Origin: a bacterium
GTDB lineage: Bacteria; Actinomycetota; Acidimicrobiia; Spongiisociales; UBA11373
Length of the DNA stretch: 13,376 nucleotides
Direction of reading: 5' to 3'
NCBI GenBank assembly: GCA_013202595.1
Contig: JABMPV010000181.1
Span: 1-13,376 of the forward strand
Shown here: one piece after another, positions 6,610-12,354 of the stretch
Layout of the letters: each line of letters starts with the position of its first letter
How positions within the stretch are numbered: the stretch's first letter is position 1
Position numbers and translations under genes: made by a program
Notes under the pieces: model-generated
What the model was told of the DNA's origin: nothing
Database searches by the model: none
What the model saw: the letters and a program-made list of their open reading frames with translations, nothing else

Positions 6610-6800
6610 TCGCCACCCTTTTGCACGTAGTTCTTTACGAACTCCTCGGCGTTCTCCTCCAGCACGGAGTCGATCTCGTCGAGCTGGTCGTCGATCCGGT
6701 CGGTCAACACTTCGGAGGTGTCAACGACCGCCTCCTCCACGACCTCGGCTTCTTCACCGTGGTCGGTGCGGCGGGTCTGCTTACGCTCTTGTTCGGCCAT
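6606..6800 (-). CDS. pup: Prokaryotic ubiquitin-like protein Pup, ending in Gly-Gly-Glu
   Basis: Pup is the small, mostly disordered tag attached to target lysines by PafA and read by the ARC coiled coils. Seen: 64 residues, highly acidic, with the ARC-binding helix region RIDDQLDEIDSVLEENAEEF (about 35-54), then VKNYVQ and the C-terminus KGGE. The last codon before TGA is GAG, so glutamate is encoded directly, whereas mycobacterial Pup ends in Gln and needs deamidation. Lys61 is conserved. The ATG at 6800 is chosen over the ATG at 6806 and longer forms: GGGAG lies 6 bases upstream of it but directly abuts the ATG at 6806. The gene begins 20 bases inside dop and overlaps prcB by 4 bases. Confidence 0.97.
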   Translation of the reverse strand: MAEQERKQTRRTDHGEEAEVVEEAVVDTSEVLTDRIDDQLDEIDSVLEENAEEFVKNYVQKGGE

Positions 6801-8283
6801 CTTCATCTCCCAGGGCACGCACCAGGTCTGCGGCAGTCGGACATCGGTCGAGGAGCGCACCGACCCGTTCTTTGCCGCCTCGCAGTGGCTCCATCATAGG
6901 CACCCGCTTGAGCGAGTCCTGTCCCGTCTCGAAGACGAGCGAATCCCAGTTGGCGGCCACGACCGATCCCTCGTACTGGTCGACACAGCGGCCTCTGAAG
7001 TAGGCACGAGTGCGCTCCGGCGGCCTGATGACAGCGGCCGCAATCTCGTCATCGGTGAAGAGGCGGCGCATGCGACCCGTCGCTGCGAGCCGGTCGTACA
7101 GGCCTCTGGCAGGATCGACGTCGTGGTACTGAAGAGACAGGAGACGCAATTTGGGGTCGGCCCAGGCGAGTGAGTCCCTCTCGCGGTACCCGTCGAGGAT
7201 CTGGAGCTTCGCAGTCCAGTCGAGTCGGTCGGCGGTCTTCATCGGGTCGGATTCCAGATCGCCGAGGATCTCCTCCCAGAGCACCAGCGCCCGGCGGTAG
7301 GGGTCGGCCGCCCCGATCTGCTCCGCATACTTGGCCGCCCATTCCAGGTACTGCCACTGCAACTCGAGCGCTGTGGCCGTTGTGCCGTCGGCGAGATCCA
7401 CTGTCTGAGCGAGGGTCGGGTCGTGGCTGACCCTCCAACATGCCTCGACCGGGTCGGACAGGAGCACCGGCGCAGGCAGCGCGCCGTCCTCGAGTGCCTG
7501 CAGCATGAGAGCCGTGGATGCGAGCTTGACGAAGGTCTGCACCTCGGACCGGTTGGCATCGCCGATGATGACGTGCAGTCTGCGGTAGGCGCCTGCATCG
7601 GCATGAGGTTCGTCCCGCGTGTTGATGATCGGCCGCTTGAGTGTGGTCTCGAGGCCGATCCGCTCCTCGAAGAAGTCGGCGCGCTGGGTCATCTGGTAAT
7701 CGACGTCCGGACGCCCGTTCTCGCTGCCGACCTTCCCGGAACCCGTGACGATCTGGCGGGAGACGAAGAAGCCAGTGATGTGGGACACGATGTCGCCGAA
7801 ACGCAGCGCCCGCGTCATCAGGTAGTTCTCGTGGGCGCCGTAGGAGTTGCCCTTCCCATCGCTGTTGTTCTTGTGGATGAGCATCCGCTGGCCATCCGGG
7901 AGCGATTGCTGTGCCGTTGCCGCGCCGCGGGCGAGTACCAACTCACCCGACTTGTCGTACAGAGCCGCCTCGAGCGGGTCGTAGCACTCGGGCGTCGAGT
8001 ATTCGGGATGGGCGTGATCGACGTACAGGCGGGCGCCGTTGCCGAGGACCAGGTTGACGAGTCCGGAGTCGAAGTCGGCCGCCGGTGATGGCTCGTAGCC
8101 GAAACCCCTGGCATCGCGACCGGGAGTCTCCTCGTCGTACGACCACTTGATCCTGGCGCGTGATCCCGCGTAGGAATTAATGACGAGGCCAGAGCCGAGA
8201 ACCGGGTTGAAGTCCGGTTGGTTGTGGATCGTGATACCGAACTCGGTCTCGGTGCCGATGACCTTGTGGACCGACCCGGTCAC
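6781..8283 (-). CDS. dop: Depupylase Dop (deamidase/depupylase of Pup)
   Basis: Dop is the PafA paralogue that hydrolyses the isopeptide bond between Pup and substrate and, where Pup ends in Gln, deamidates it. Seen: 500 residues, near family length. The N-terminal IGTETEFGI is metal-binding. The Dop-specific insertion with SRARIKWSYDEETPGRDARGF (about 41-61) is followed by the active-site stretch NGARLYVDHAHPEYS with catalytic Asp89. KNNSDGKGNSYGAHENYLM, IINTRDEPHADAGAYRRLHV, RAYFRGRC and the terminal MEPLRGGKERVGALLD are present. The HAHPEYS sequence and the Dop loop separate it from PafA. The GTG start at 8283 overlaps the arc stop (GTGA); there is only a weak SD, so translation is probably coupled to arc. 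Because Pup here already ends in Glu, only depupylation should be needed. Confidence 0.97.
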   Translation of the reverse strand: MTGSVHKVIGTETEFGITIHNQPDFNPVLGSGLVINSYAGSRARIKWSYDEETPGRDARGFGYEPSPAADFDSGLVNLVLGNGARLYVDHAHPEYSTPECYDPLEAALYDKSGELVLARGAATAQQSLPDGQRMLIHKNNSDGKGNSYGAHENYLMTRALRFGDIVSHITGFFVSRQIVTGSGKVGSENGRPDVDYQMTQRADFFEERIGLETTLKRPIINTRDEPHADAGAYRRLHVIIGDANRSEVQTFVKLASTALMLQALEDGALPAPVLLSDPVEACWRVSHDPTLAQTVDLADGTTATALELQWQYLEWAAKYAEQIGAADPYRRALVLWEEILGDLESDPMKTADRLDWTAKLQILDGYRERDSLAWADPKLRLLSLQYHDVDPARGLYDRLAATGRMRRLFTDDEIAAAVIRPPERTRAYFRGRCVDQYEGSVVAANWDSLVFETGQDSLKRVPMMEPLRGGKERVGALLDRCPTAADLVRALGDEDGRTRA

Positions 8284-9998
8284 AGGTATTGGCCCGTGGT
8301 GATCGCTTCGACCGCTCTCGGATCGCCATCGCCCTCGATGAGGGTCCTGACGTACACGATCCGCTCGCCCTTCATACCGGAGATACGGGCCCAGTCATCG
8401 GGGTTGGTGGTGTTGGGCAGGTCCTCGTGCTCCCGGAACTCCTGCTTGATGGCCTCCAGGAGGTCCGTCGTCCTCACGCCGCGCACGCTGCTGGCAATCT
8501 CACGCTTGATCGCCTCCTTCTTGGCGCGCCGCACCACGTTCTCGATCATCGCCCCGGACGAGAAGTCCTTGAAGTAGAGGACTTCCTTGTCGCCGTTGGC
8601 GTACGTGACCTCGAGGAACTCGTTGTGCGCTGCCGTCGAGTACATGTCGGCCACCGTGCGTTCGATCATGGACGACACCATGGTCTCGAAGTCTCCGCCG
8701 TGCGTCGCCAACTCCTCCTGATCGAGTGGGACGCCCGCACGGAGGTAGATGCCGAAGATCTGCGACGCGGCCCCGGCGTTCGGGCGCTCGATCTTGATCT
8801 TGACGTCGAGTCTGCCGGGTCGAAGGATGGCCGGGTCGATCAGGTCCTCGCGGTTGGACGCACCGATGACGATGACGTTCTTCAGCCCTTCGACACCGTC
8901 CAATTCCGACAGCAACTGGGGGACGATGGTCGACTCGACATCGGAGGAGATGCCGCTCCCCCGCGCTCTGAACAGCGAGTCCATCTCGTCGAAGAAGACG
9001 ATCACAGGCACGCCCTCGGTCGACTTCTCCTTGGCTCTCGAGAAGATGAGCCTGATCTGCCGTTCTGTCTCACCGACGTACTTGTTGAGCAGCTCAGGGC
9101 CCTTGATGTTGAGGAAGTACGACCGGGTGTCCTCGCTGCCCGTCTTCTCCGAGACGGCGCGGGCGAGGCTGTTGGCCACGGCCTTTGCGATGAGGGTCTT
9201 GCCGCACCCCGGAGGCCCGTAAAGCAGCACGCCCTTTGGTGCGGCGAGGCCATACTCCTCGAAGAGCGCCTTGTGCACATAGGGCAGTTCGACGGCGTCC
9301 TGGATGGTCTCGATCTGCTCCGAGAGGCCACCGATGTCGGTGTAGTCGACGTTCGGCACCTCTTCGAGGACGAGTTCCTCTGTCTCGGGTCTGACCAGTC
9401 GCTCGTAGACGATGCCCGTTCTCGGGTCGACACGCACGTGGTCGCCGACACGGAGATACTGGTCCCGCATGGGACCGGCGGGTTCGACGACTCGTTCCTC
9501 GTCGGCCCTCCCGAGGATGATGATCCGGCCGTCGTCGAGGATCTCCTTGACGGTGGCGACCTCGCCCCGCACATCGAAGTGCCGGACATCGATCACGTTC
9601 ATGGCCTCGTTGAGAAGGACTTCCTGGCCTCGTTCGAGGTCCTTGATCTCGATGGAGGGGTCGACGCTCACCCTGAGCTTCCTGCCCGCTGCGAGGACGT
9701 CGATGGTGCCGTCGGTGTTGAGCCCTTCGACGATGCCAAAGGGATTGGGCGGAGCCGTGAGCTTCTCGACCTCTTCCCTCAGGACGGCGAGCTGATCACG
9801 GGTCTCCTCGAGAGCAGAACTGAGCCGATCGTTCTGAGAGACGGCCTGCGAGAGACGCCCCTTGGTTTCCATCAGGCGCTCTTCGAGAACCCTGACCCGG
9901 CGGGGCGCGTCCTGCAGCCGACGCCGAAGGACCGAGATCTCCTCTTCGAGCATCGCGATGGTTGCTTGAAGGTCTCGTGCCGTCGACTCTGCATCCAT
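8280..9998 (-). CDS. arc: Proteasome-associated AAA ATPase ARC/Mpa
   Basis: ARC (Mpa in mycobacteria) is a hexameric unfoldase that binds Pup and feeds pupylated proteins into the PrcAB core. Seen: 572 residues. The order is an N-terminal coiled coil (about 12-80), tandem OB folds (about 85-205, with RVSVDPSIEIKDLERGQEVLLNEAM), and an AAA domain. Walker A GPPGCGKT is at 261-268, KYVGETE at 306-312, and Walker B VFFDEMD at 334-340. SNREDLIDPAILRPGRLD follows. The last residues, GQYL, are the proteasome-docking tail with penultimate tyrosine. The frame is open 9 codons further, but the ATG at 9998 is preferred: AGGAGG lies 9 bases upstream and it precedes the coiled coil directly. First gene of the arc-dop-pup-prcB-prcA operon. 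Confidence 0.98.
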   Translation of the reverse strand: MDAESTARDLQATIAMLEEEISVLRRRLQDAPRRVRVLEERLMETKGRLSQAVSQNDRLSSALEETRDQLAVLREEVEKLTAPPNPFGIVEGLNTDGTIDVLAAGRKLRVSVDPSIEIKDLERGQEVLLNEAMNVIDVRHFDVRGEVATVKEILDDGRIIILGRADEERVVEPAGPMRDQYLRVGDHVRVDPRTGIVYERLVRPETEELVLEEVPNVDYTDIGGLSEQIETIQDAVELPYVHKALFEEYGLAAPKGVLLYGPPGCGKTLIAKAVANSLARAVSEKTGSEDTRSYFLNIKGPELLNKYVGETERQIRLIFSRAKEKSTEGVPVIVFFDEMDSLFRARGSGISSDVESTIVPQLLSELDGVEGLKNVIVIGASNREDLIDPAILRPGRLDVKIKIERPNAGAASQIFGIYLRAGVPLDQEELATHGGDFETMVSSMIERTVADMYSTAAHNEFLEVTYANGDKEVLYFKDFSSGAMIENVVRRAKKEAIKREIASSVRGVRTTDLLEAIKQEFREHEDLPNTTNPDDWARISGMKGERIVYVRTLIEGDGDPRAVEAITTGQYL

Positions 9999-10075
9999 GG
10001 GATCTCGCCTCCTCGGCGGGCGCAACCGATCGCGCCCACAGACGCCAAAGAGCCGGTGCGCCCGGCCCCACGCGC

Positions 10076-10081
10076 AGTATA
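10076..10081 (-). promoter_or_regulatory. Candidate -10 box TATACT for the arc operon
   Basis: TATACT on the minus strand is a near-consensus -10, placed about 78 bases before the arc ATG, leaving a leader of roughly 70 bases with an SD at its end. No good -35 is seen at 16-18 bases (GTGCCG at 17). It is the best promoter candidate for the five-gene proteasome operon. Confidence 0.5.
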
Positions 10082-10115
10082 CGGGTGCACTCGTCGAACG
10101 GCACCCACCGGTGTC

Positions 10116-10132
10116 CCCCGGTTTCTCCGGGG
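10116..10132. repeat. Inverted repeat CCCCGG-TTTCT-CCGGGG in the arc/ferredoxin divergent region
   Basis: A perfect 6-bp inverted repeat with a 5-base spacer lies between the candidate arc and ferredoxin promoters, just upstream of the ferredoxin -35. It could be an operator; it has no T-run and no gene ends here, so it is not a likely terminator. Confidence 0.35.
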
Positions 10133-10135
10133 TGC

Positions 10136-10163
10136 TTGGATGGTTCCCGGACGGAACTACAAT
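10136..10163 (+). promoter_or_regulatory. Candidate sigma-70-type promoter of the ferredoxin gene
   Basis: TTGGAT (10136-10141), 16 bases, then TACAAT (10158-10163), fits a housekeeping promoter. Transcription would start near 10170, leaving a leader of about 27 bases that contains GGAG (10182-10185), 11 bases before the ATG. Confidence 0.55.
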
Positions 10164-10196
10164 CCCAGCAGTACCGATTACGGAGCATTACTGATC

Positions 10197-10442
10197 ATGA
10201 AGGTTTGGATCGACCAGGATCTATGTACGGGCGATGGCCTGTGCGAGGAGATCGCCCCGGACGTATTCGTCCTGCTCGACGACGGGCTGGCATATGTACG
10301 CGAAGGCGATACCATTTTCGCTGCGAGTGAGGGCAACGCCGAAGGGGCCGCAGGCCTCGGCGTCGTGCCCGCCGGGCAGGAGGACATCACCATCGAGTCC
10401 GCCGAAGAGTGCCCAGGAGAGTGCATCTTCATCGAGCCATAG
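10197..10442 (+). CDS. Small ferredoxin, probably [3Fe-4S] type
   Basis: A soluble electron carrier of 81 residues. Seen: Cys10-x5-Cys16 in DLCTGDGLCEEIAPDVF, the usual first half of the single-cluster actinobacterial ferredoxins, and Cys72-Pro in AEECPGECIFIEP as the third ligand. An extra Cys76 makes a CPxxC ending, where family members commonly have Gly-Ala after CP. The middle (about 40-62) is longer and Ala/Gly-rich compared with typical 63-70 residue members. The ATG at 10197 is supported by GGAG 11 bases upstream and a promoter further up. The gene is divergent from arc, with 198 bases between the starts, and is followed by a strong hairpin. The redox partner is not encoded here. Aspartate at position 13 could affect cluster type, so [4Fe-4S] is possible. 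Confidence 0.9.
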   Translation: MKVWIDQDLCTGDGLCEEIAPDVFVLLDDGLAYVREGDTIFAASEGNAEGAAGLGVVPAGQEDITIESAEECPGECIFIEP

Positions 10443-10463
10443 GCTCCGACATCCGGTGAGTGT

Positions 10464-10489
10464 TTCGGCCCCGCTCAGGCGGGGCCGAA
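10464..10489 (+). terminator. Rho-independent-type hairpin after the ferredoxin gene
   Basis: An 11-bp perfect stem (TTCGGCCCCGC / GCGGGGCCGAA) with a TCAG loop begins 22 bases after the ferredoxin stop and is followed by CTGTTT. The T-run is short, as is usual in high-GC actinobacteria. It lies between convergent genes and may also serve trmI from the other side. Confidence 0.8.
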
Positions 10490-10516
10490 CTGTTTGGTGC
10501 CTCTCGCAGTCCGCGG

Positions 10517-11308
10517 TCAGCCCGGTCTGGGCACCACGCGGCGAGCCGTCGTGATGAACCCGGTGTGGCCGACCATCTGCCCAGAGGGGCGGACGGCGCG
10601 GCCGTCCACCACCCATTCGCGATGGAGGACCTCGAAGGTTGCAGGGTCGTCGAAGCGCCCCGCCTCGTGCAACGAATAGTGGGCGCGCTGGACCTGGCCG
10701 ATGCTCGGCAGGTAGATGATGATCCTGCCTCCGGGCATCAATGCGTCTGCTGCCGGCACCGCAACCTCCCACGGTTCGGGGAGATCGAGGACGACCCGAT
10801 CAGCCGAAAGGGAACCGAGTTCCTCGGCGATGTCGCCGATGTGGAGCTCACAGTTCTCAGGCACGGCCCCGAAGAATCGCTCGATGGTCTTGGTGGCGTG
10901 CAGGTGGTGGTCGTCGCGGCGATCGAACGAGATCACCTTGCCCGTGGGCCCGACGGCTCTCACGAGTGCCATGGTGAGCGCTCCTGAGCCGGTTCCTGCC
11001 TCCACGACAGTCATCCCCGGCCCGATGTCGCCCCAGACCAGGATGGGTCCCCAGTCCTTGGGGTAGACCACCTGGGCGCCGCGGGGCATCGTCAGGACGT
11101 ACTCGGCGAGGCCGGGTCGCACTGCGGTGATCTTGCCGCCACGCGAGGACGTCACGACGATCCCGTCCTCGCCTCCGAGGATGTCGTCATGTGCGACCTT
11201 CCCAACGTGATATTGGAAATGGGCGCCCTCTGCCAGATCGACGAGGTACCGGCGTCCCTTGCTATCGATGAGATGGCAGAGATCGCCGACGATGAATGGG
11301 TTACTCAC
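10517..11308 (-). CDS. trmI: tRNA (adenine(58)-N1)-methyltransferase TrmI
   Basis: TrmI is an SAM-dependent enzyme that makes m1A at position 58 in the T-loop of tRNA and usually forms homotetramers. Seen: 263 residues. The N-terminal small beta domain (about 1-75) is followed by a Rossmann methyltransferase domain with motif I VVEAGTGSGALT at 101-112, SFDRRDDH at 127-134, the catalytic-region motif DLPEPW at 175-180, and GGRIIIYLPSIGQV. The C-terminal stretch GQMVGHTGFITTARR is typical of the family. The GTG start at 11308 overlaps the stop of the 39-residue upstream ORF (GTGA), indicating coupling. A trmI gene close to the Pup-proteasome locus is also the M. tuberculosis arrangement (Rv2118c near mpa), supporting the identification. 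Confidence 0.95.
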   Translation of the reverse strand: MSNPFIVGDLCHLIDSKGRRYLVDLAEGAHFQYHVGKVAHDDILGGEDGIVVTSSRGGKITAVRPGLAEYVLTMPRGAQVVYPKDWGPILVWGDIGPGMTVVEAGTGSGALTMALVRAVGPTGKVISFDRRDDHHLHATKTIERFFGAVPENCELHIGDIAEELGSLSADRVVLDLPEPWEVAVPAADALMPGGRIIIYLPSIGQVQRAHYSLHEAGRFDDPATFEVLHREWVVDGRAVRPSGQMVGHTGFITTARRVVPRPG

Positions 11309-11424
11309 CGGCCGGAGAGCAGGAATGGAAGGGTGAATGAGAGCAGCATGGCCGCTGCGATGAGGATCCCCAGGATCTTGACCATGCGCTCGCGGCTGCG
11401 TCGGTTACGAAACATGACCGCCAT
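11305..11424 (-). CDS. Single-span membrane microprotein (39 aa) coupled to trmI
   Basis: Unrecognised 39-residue ORF with a strongly basic N-terminus (FRNRRSRERMVK, residues 5-16) followed by one hydrophobic helix (about 17-36, ILGILIAAAMLLSFTLPFLL) and ending SGR. The positive-inside rule predicts the N-terminus in the cytoplasm. The stop overlaps the trmI GTG start, so it is probably the first gene of a trmI operon. Two starts are possible: ATG 11424 (39 aa), or ATG 11415 (36 aa), which lies 7 bases after a TACCAT box and would suit a leaderless mRNA. Basic-then-hydrophobic composition and coupling argue for a real gene; function unknown. Confidence 0.7.
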   Translation of the reverse strand: MAVMFRNRRSRERMVKILGILIAAAMLLSFTLPFLLSGR

Positions 11425-11436
11425 GGTAGGTACCAT
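11423..11436. promoter_or_regulatory. Palindromic bidirectional promoter element ATGGTA-GG-TACCAT
   Basis: A perfect 6-bp inverted repeat with a 2-base centre supplies a TACCAT box on both strands. On plus, TACCAT (11431-11436) is 6 bases from the ATG at 11443. On minus, TACCAT (11428-11423) is 7 bases from the ATG at 11415. Both match the leaderless arrangement seen elsewhere in the window. The palindrome could also bind a regulator. Confidence 0.5.
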
Positions 11437-11442
11437 CCGGGC

Positions 11443-11664
11443 ATGTCGTTGATTCGTTGGGGAGCGGTGCTGATGTTCCGGGGCGCTCGCAGGGGTGTCC
11501 CCGGCCTCGCAGGTCTCGGAGCAGCGGTGGCCGCAGTGGGTGTCGCCAGGCGCGTGGGGCGTGGACGGGAACTGCTGTGGTCGAAGAACCTCAAGCCGGG
11601 CAGGGGCGTTCGGATCACGATGATGGGACCCGAGGGGCCTGAGGCGATCGAGATCGAGGGCTGA
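11443..11664 (+). CDS. Hypothetical small protein (73 aa) with Gly/Ala-rich hydrophobic segment
   Basis: Unrecognised. Residues 19-35 (VPGLAGLGAAVAAVGVA) form a short, weak membrane-type helix flanked by arginines on both sides (RGARRG before, RRVGRGR after). Then comes a compact tail, LWSKNLKPGRGVRITMMGP (about 45-63), ending EAIEIEG. The ATG at 11443 is preceded by a TACCAT box at 6 bases and no SD, suggesting leaderless expression. The gene is divergent from the trmI microprotein and convergent with the small membrane gene at 11729, with the tandem repeat between them. The ordered C-terminal segment and promoter favour a real gene. Confidence 0.65.
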   Translation: MSLIRWGAVLMFRGARRGVPGLAGLGAAVAAVGVARRVGRGRELLWSKNLKPGRGVRITMMGPEGPEAIEIEG

Positions 11665-11680
11665 CTGTGTCCCGCTGCGA

Positions 11681-11740
11681 ACGCGAGGTCAGCCGAGCCG
11701 AAGCGAGGTCAGCCGAGCCGAAGCGAGGTCAGCCGAGCCG
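11681..11740. repeat. Three tandem copies of a 20-bp repeat
   Basis: The unit AAGCGAGGTCAGCCGAGCCG is present exactly at 11701-11720 and 11721-11740; the first copy at 11681-11700 has one change (C for A at position 2). The third copy covers the final codons and the TGA of the minus-strand gene at 11729. A 7-bp complement pair (CGAGGTC 11724-11730 / GACCTCG 11744-11750) can form a hairpin over that stop codon. Confidence 0.9.
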
Positions 11741-11926
11741 GTAGACCTCGACCCTGGCCGAGCCCTTCTTCCCTTTGCGGCGGCCGAGGAAGAAGACGAT
11801 GAGGAGCAGGAGCACCACGCCGACCGCCACGGCGATCCCGGTGTTCTTGGCGGACTCGGTGGTCTCGTCGACCACTTCCTGGATCTCGCGGAGCTTTGCT
11901 TCGAGATCGCTCTTCTCCACGGTCAT
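11729..11926 (-). CDS. Small single-span membrane protein (65 aa), hypothetical
   Basis: Unrecognised. It has an acidic, probably helical N-terminus (residues 2-28, EKSDLEAKLREIQEVVDETT), one membrane helix (about 30-48, GIAVAVGVVLLLLIVFFLG), then a basic cluster RRKGKK and a short tail ending VYRLG. The topology is likely N-out or N-terminal helix on the opposite side from the basic tail. The ATG at 11926 is chosen over an upstream ATG at 11941 because it overlaps the preceding stop (ATGA) and has GGAGGG 7 bases before it; that SD lies inside the longer reading. It forms a two-gene unit with the holin-like gene. Confidence 0.8.
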   Translation of the reverse strand: MTVEKSDLEAKLREIQEVVDETTESAKNTGIAVAVGVVLLLLIVFFLGRRKGKKGSARVEVYRLG

Positions 11927-12216
11927 TTCGAGGCCCTCCATCCAACGAAGCCGGTCACGGCCAGAAGTGTCAGCATGCCGAGGAAGTAGCCGAGACCGCT
12001 CCAGATGGCGCCATCTGGGAGCACCCGGATGAGCGTCCTGGTCGCTGCGATGCCGAGAAACAGTGCAGCCAGCACGAACATGATCGCTGCTGCGAGACCG
12101 TATCCACCCAGGCGTCCCAGCTTCTTGGCCGGCTCGACGGTCCGCTCCCGCACGTACTCCTTGGCGAGATCGGTGAACTCGGTGACGAGATCGGGCAATT
12201 CCTTCACACGTGCCAC
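11923..12216 (-). CDS. Holin-X / phage-holin-III-like small membrane protein
   Basis: 97 residues. A charged amphipathic N-terminus (about 1-35, with LVTEFTDLAKEYVRERTVEPAKKLG) is followed by two membrane helices at about 38-58 and 70-93 joined by a short loop TRTLIRVLPDG. This layout resembles the chromosomal actinobacterial holin-X superfamily III proteins, which despite the name are common non-phage genes; resemblance is judged by eye. The start is GTG at 12216; the nearby ATG at 12221 is out of frame. The stop overlaps the start of the downstream 65-residue gene, so the pair is coupled. No phage genes surround it, and a lytic role is unlikely. Confidence 0.75.
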   Translation of the reverse strand: MARVKELPDLVTEFTDLAKEYVRERTVEPAKKLGRLGGYGLAAAIMFVLAALFLGIAATRTLIRVLPDGAIWSGLGYFLGMLTLLAVTGFVGWRASK

Positions 12217-12340
12217 TTCATCCGTACCTTTCGGTGGCAGCTGTCGCTCCAGTGGTGCGACGCATCATGCGTGGCGTCCACGGCACAAGGCTACCTCACG
12301 GCGTGACGCTGACTGACACCCCGGCCCTCCTCAGCGGCGG

Positions 12341-12346
12341 TATCCT
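12341..12346 (+). promoter_or_regulatory. Candidate -10 box TATCCT for the MFS gene
   Basis: TATCCT lies 8 bases before the ATG at 12355 and there is no SD, so the mRNA would have little or no leader. A CTGACA at 12313-12318 is too far (22 bases) to be a standard -35. Confidence 0.4.
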
Positions 12347-12354
12347 CGCCCGCC

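Noticed and set aside
8289..10442. 717-codon open frame on the plus strand, antisense to arc
   Set aside because: It is a GC-driven shadow of arc. Only its last 81 codons (the ferredoxin, from 10197) look like protein, and these have their own promoter and SD.
11923..12216. Prophage remnant suggested by a holin-like gene
   Set aside because: No integrase, endolysin, structural or att-like sequences are nearby; such proteins are common chromosomal genes in actinobacteria.
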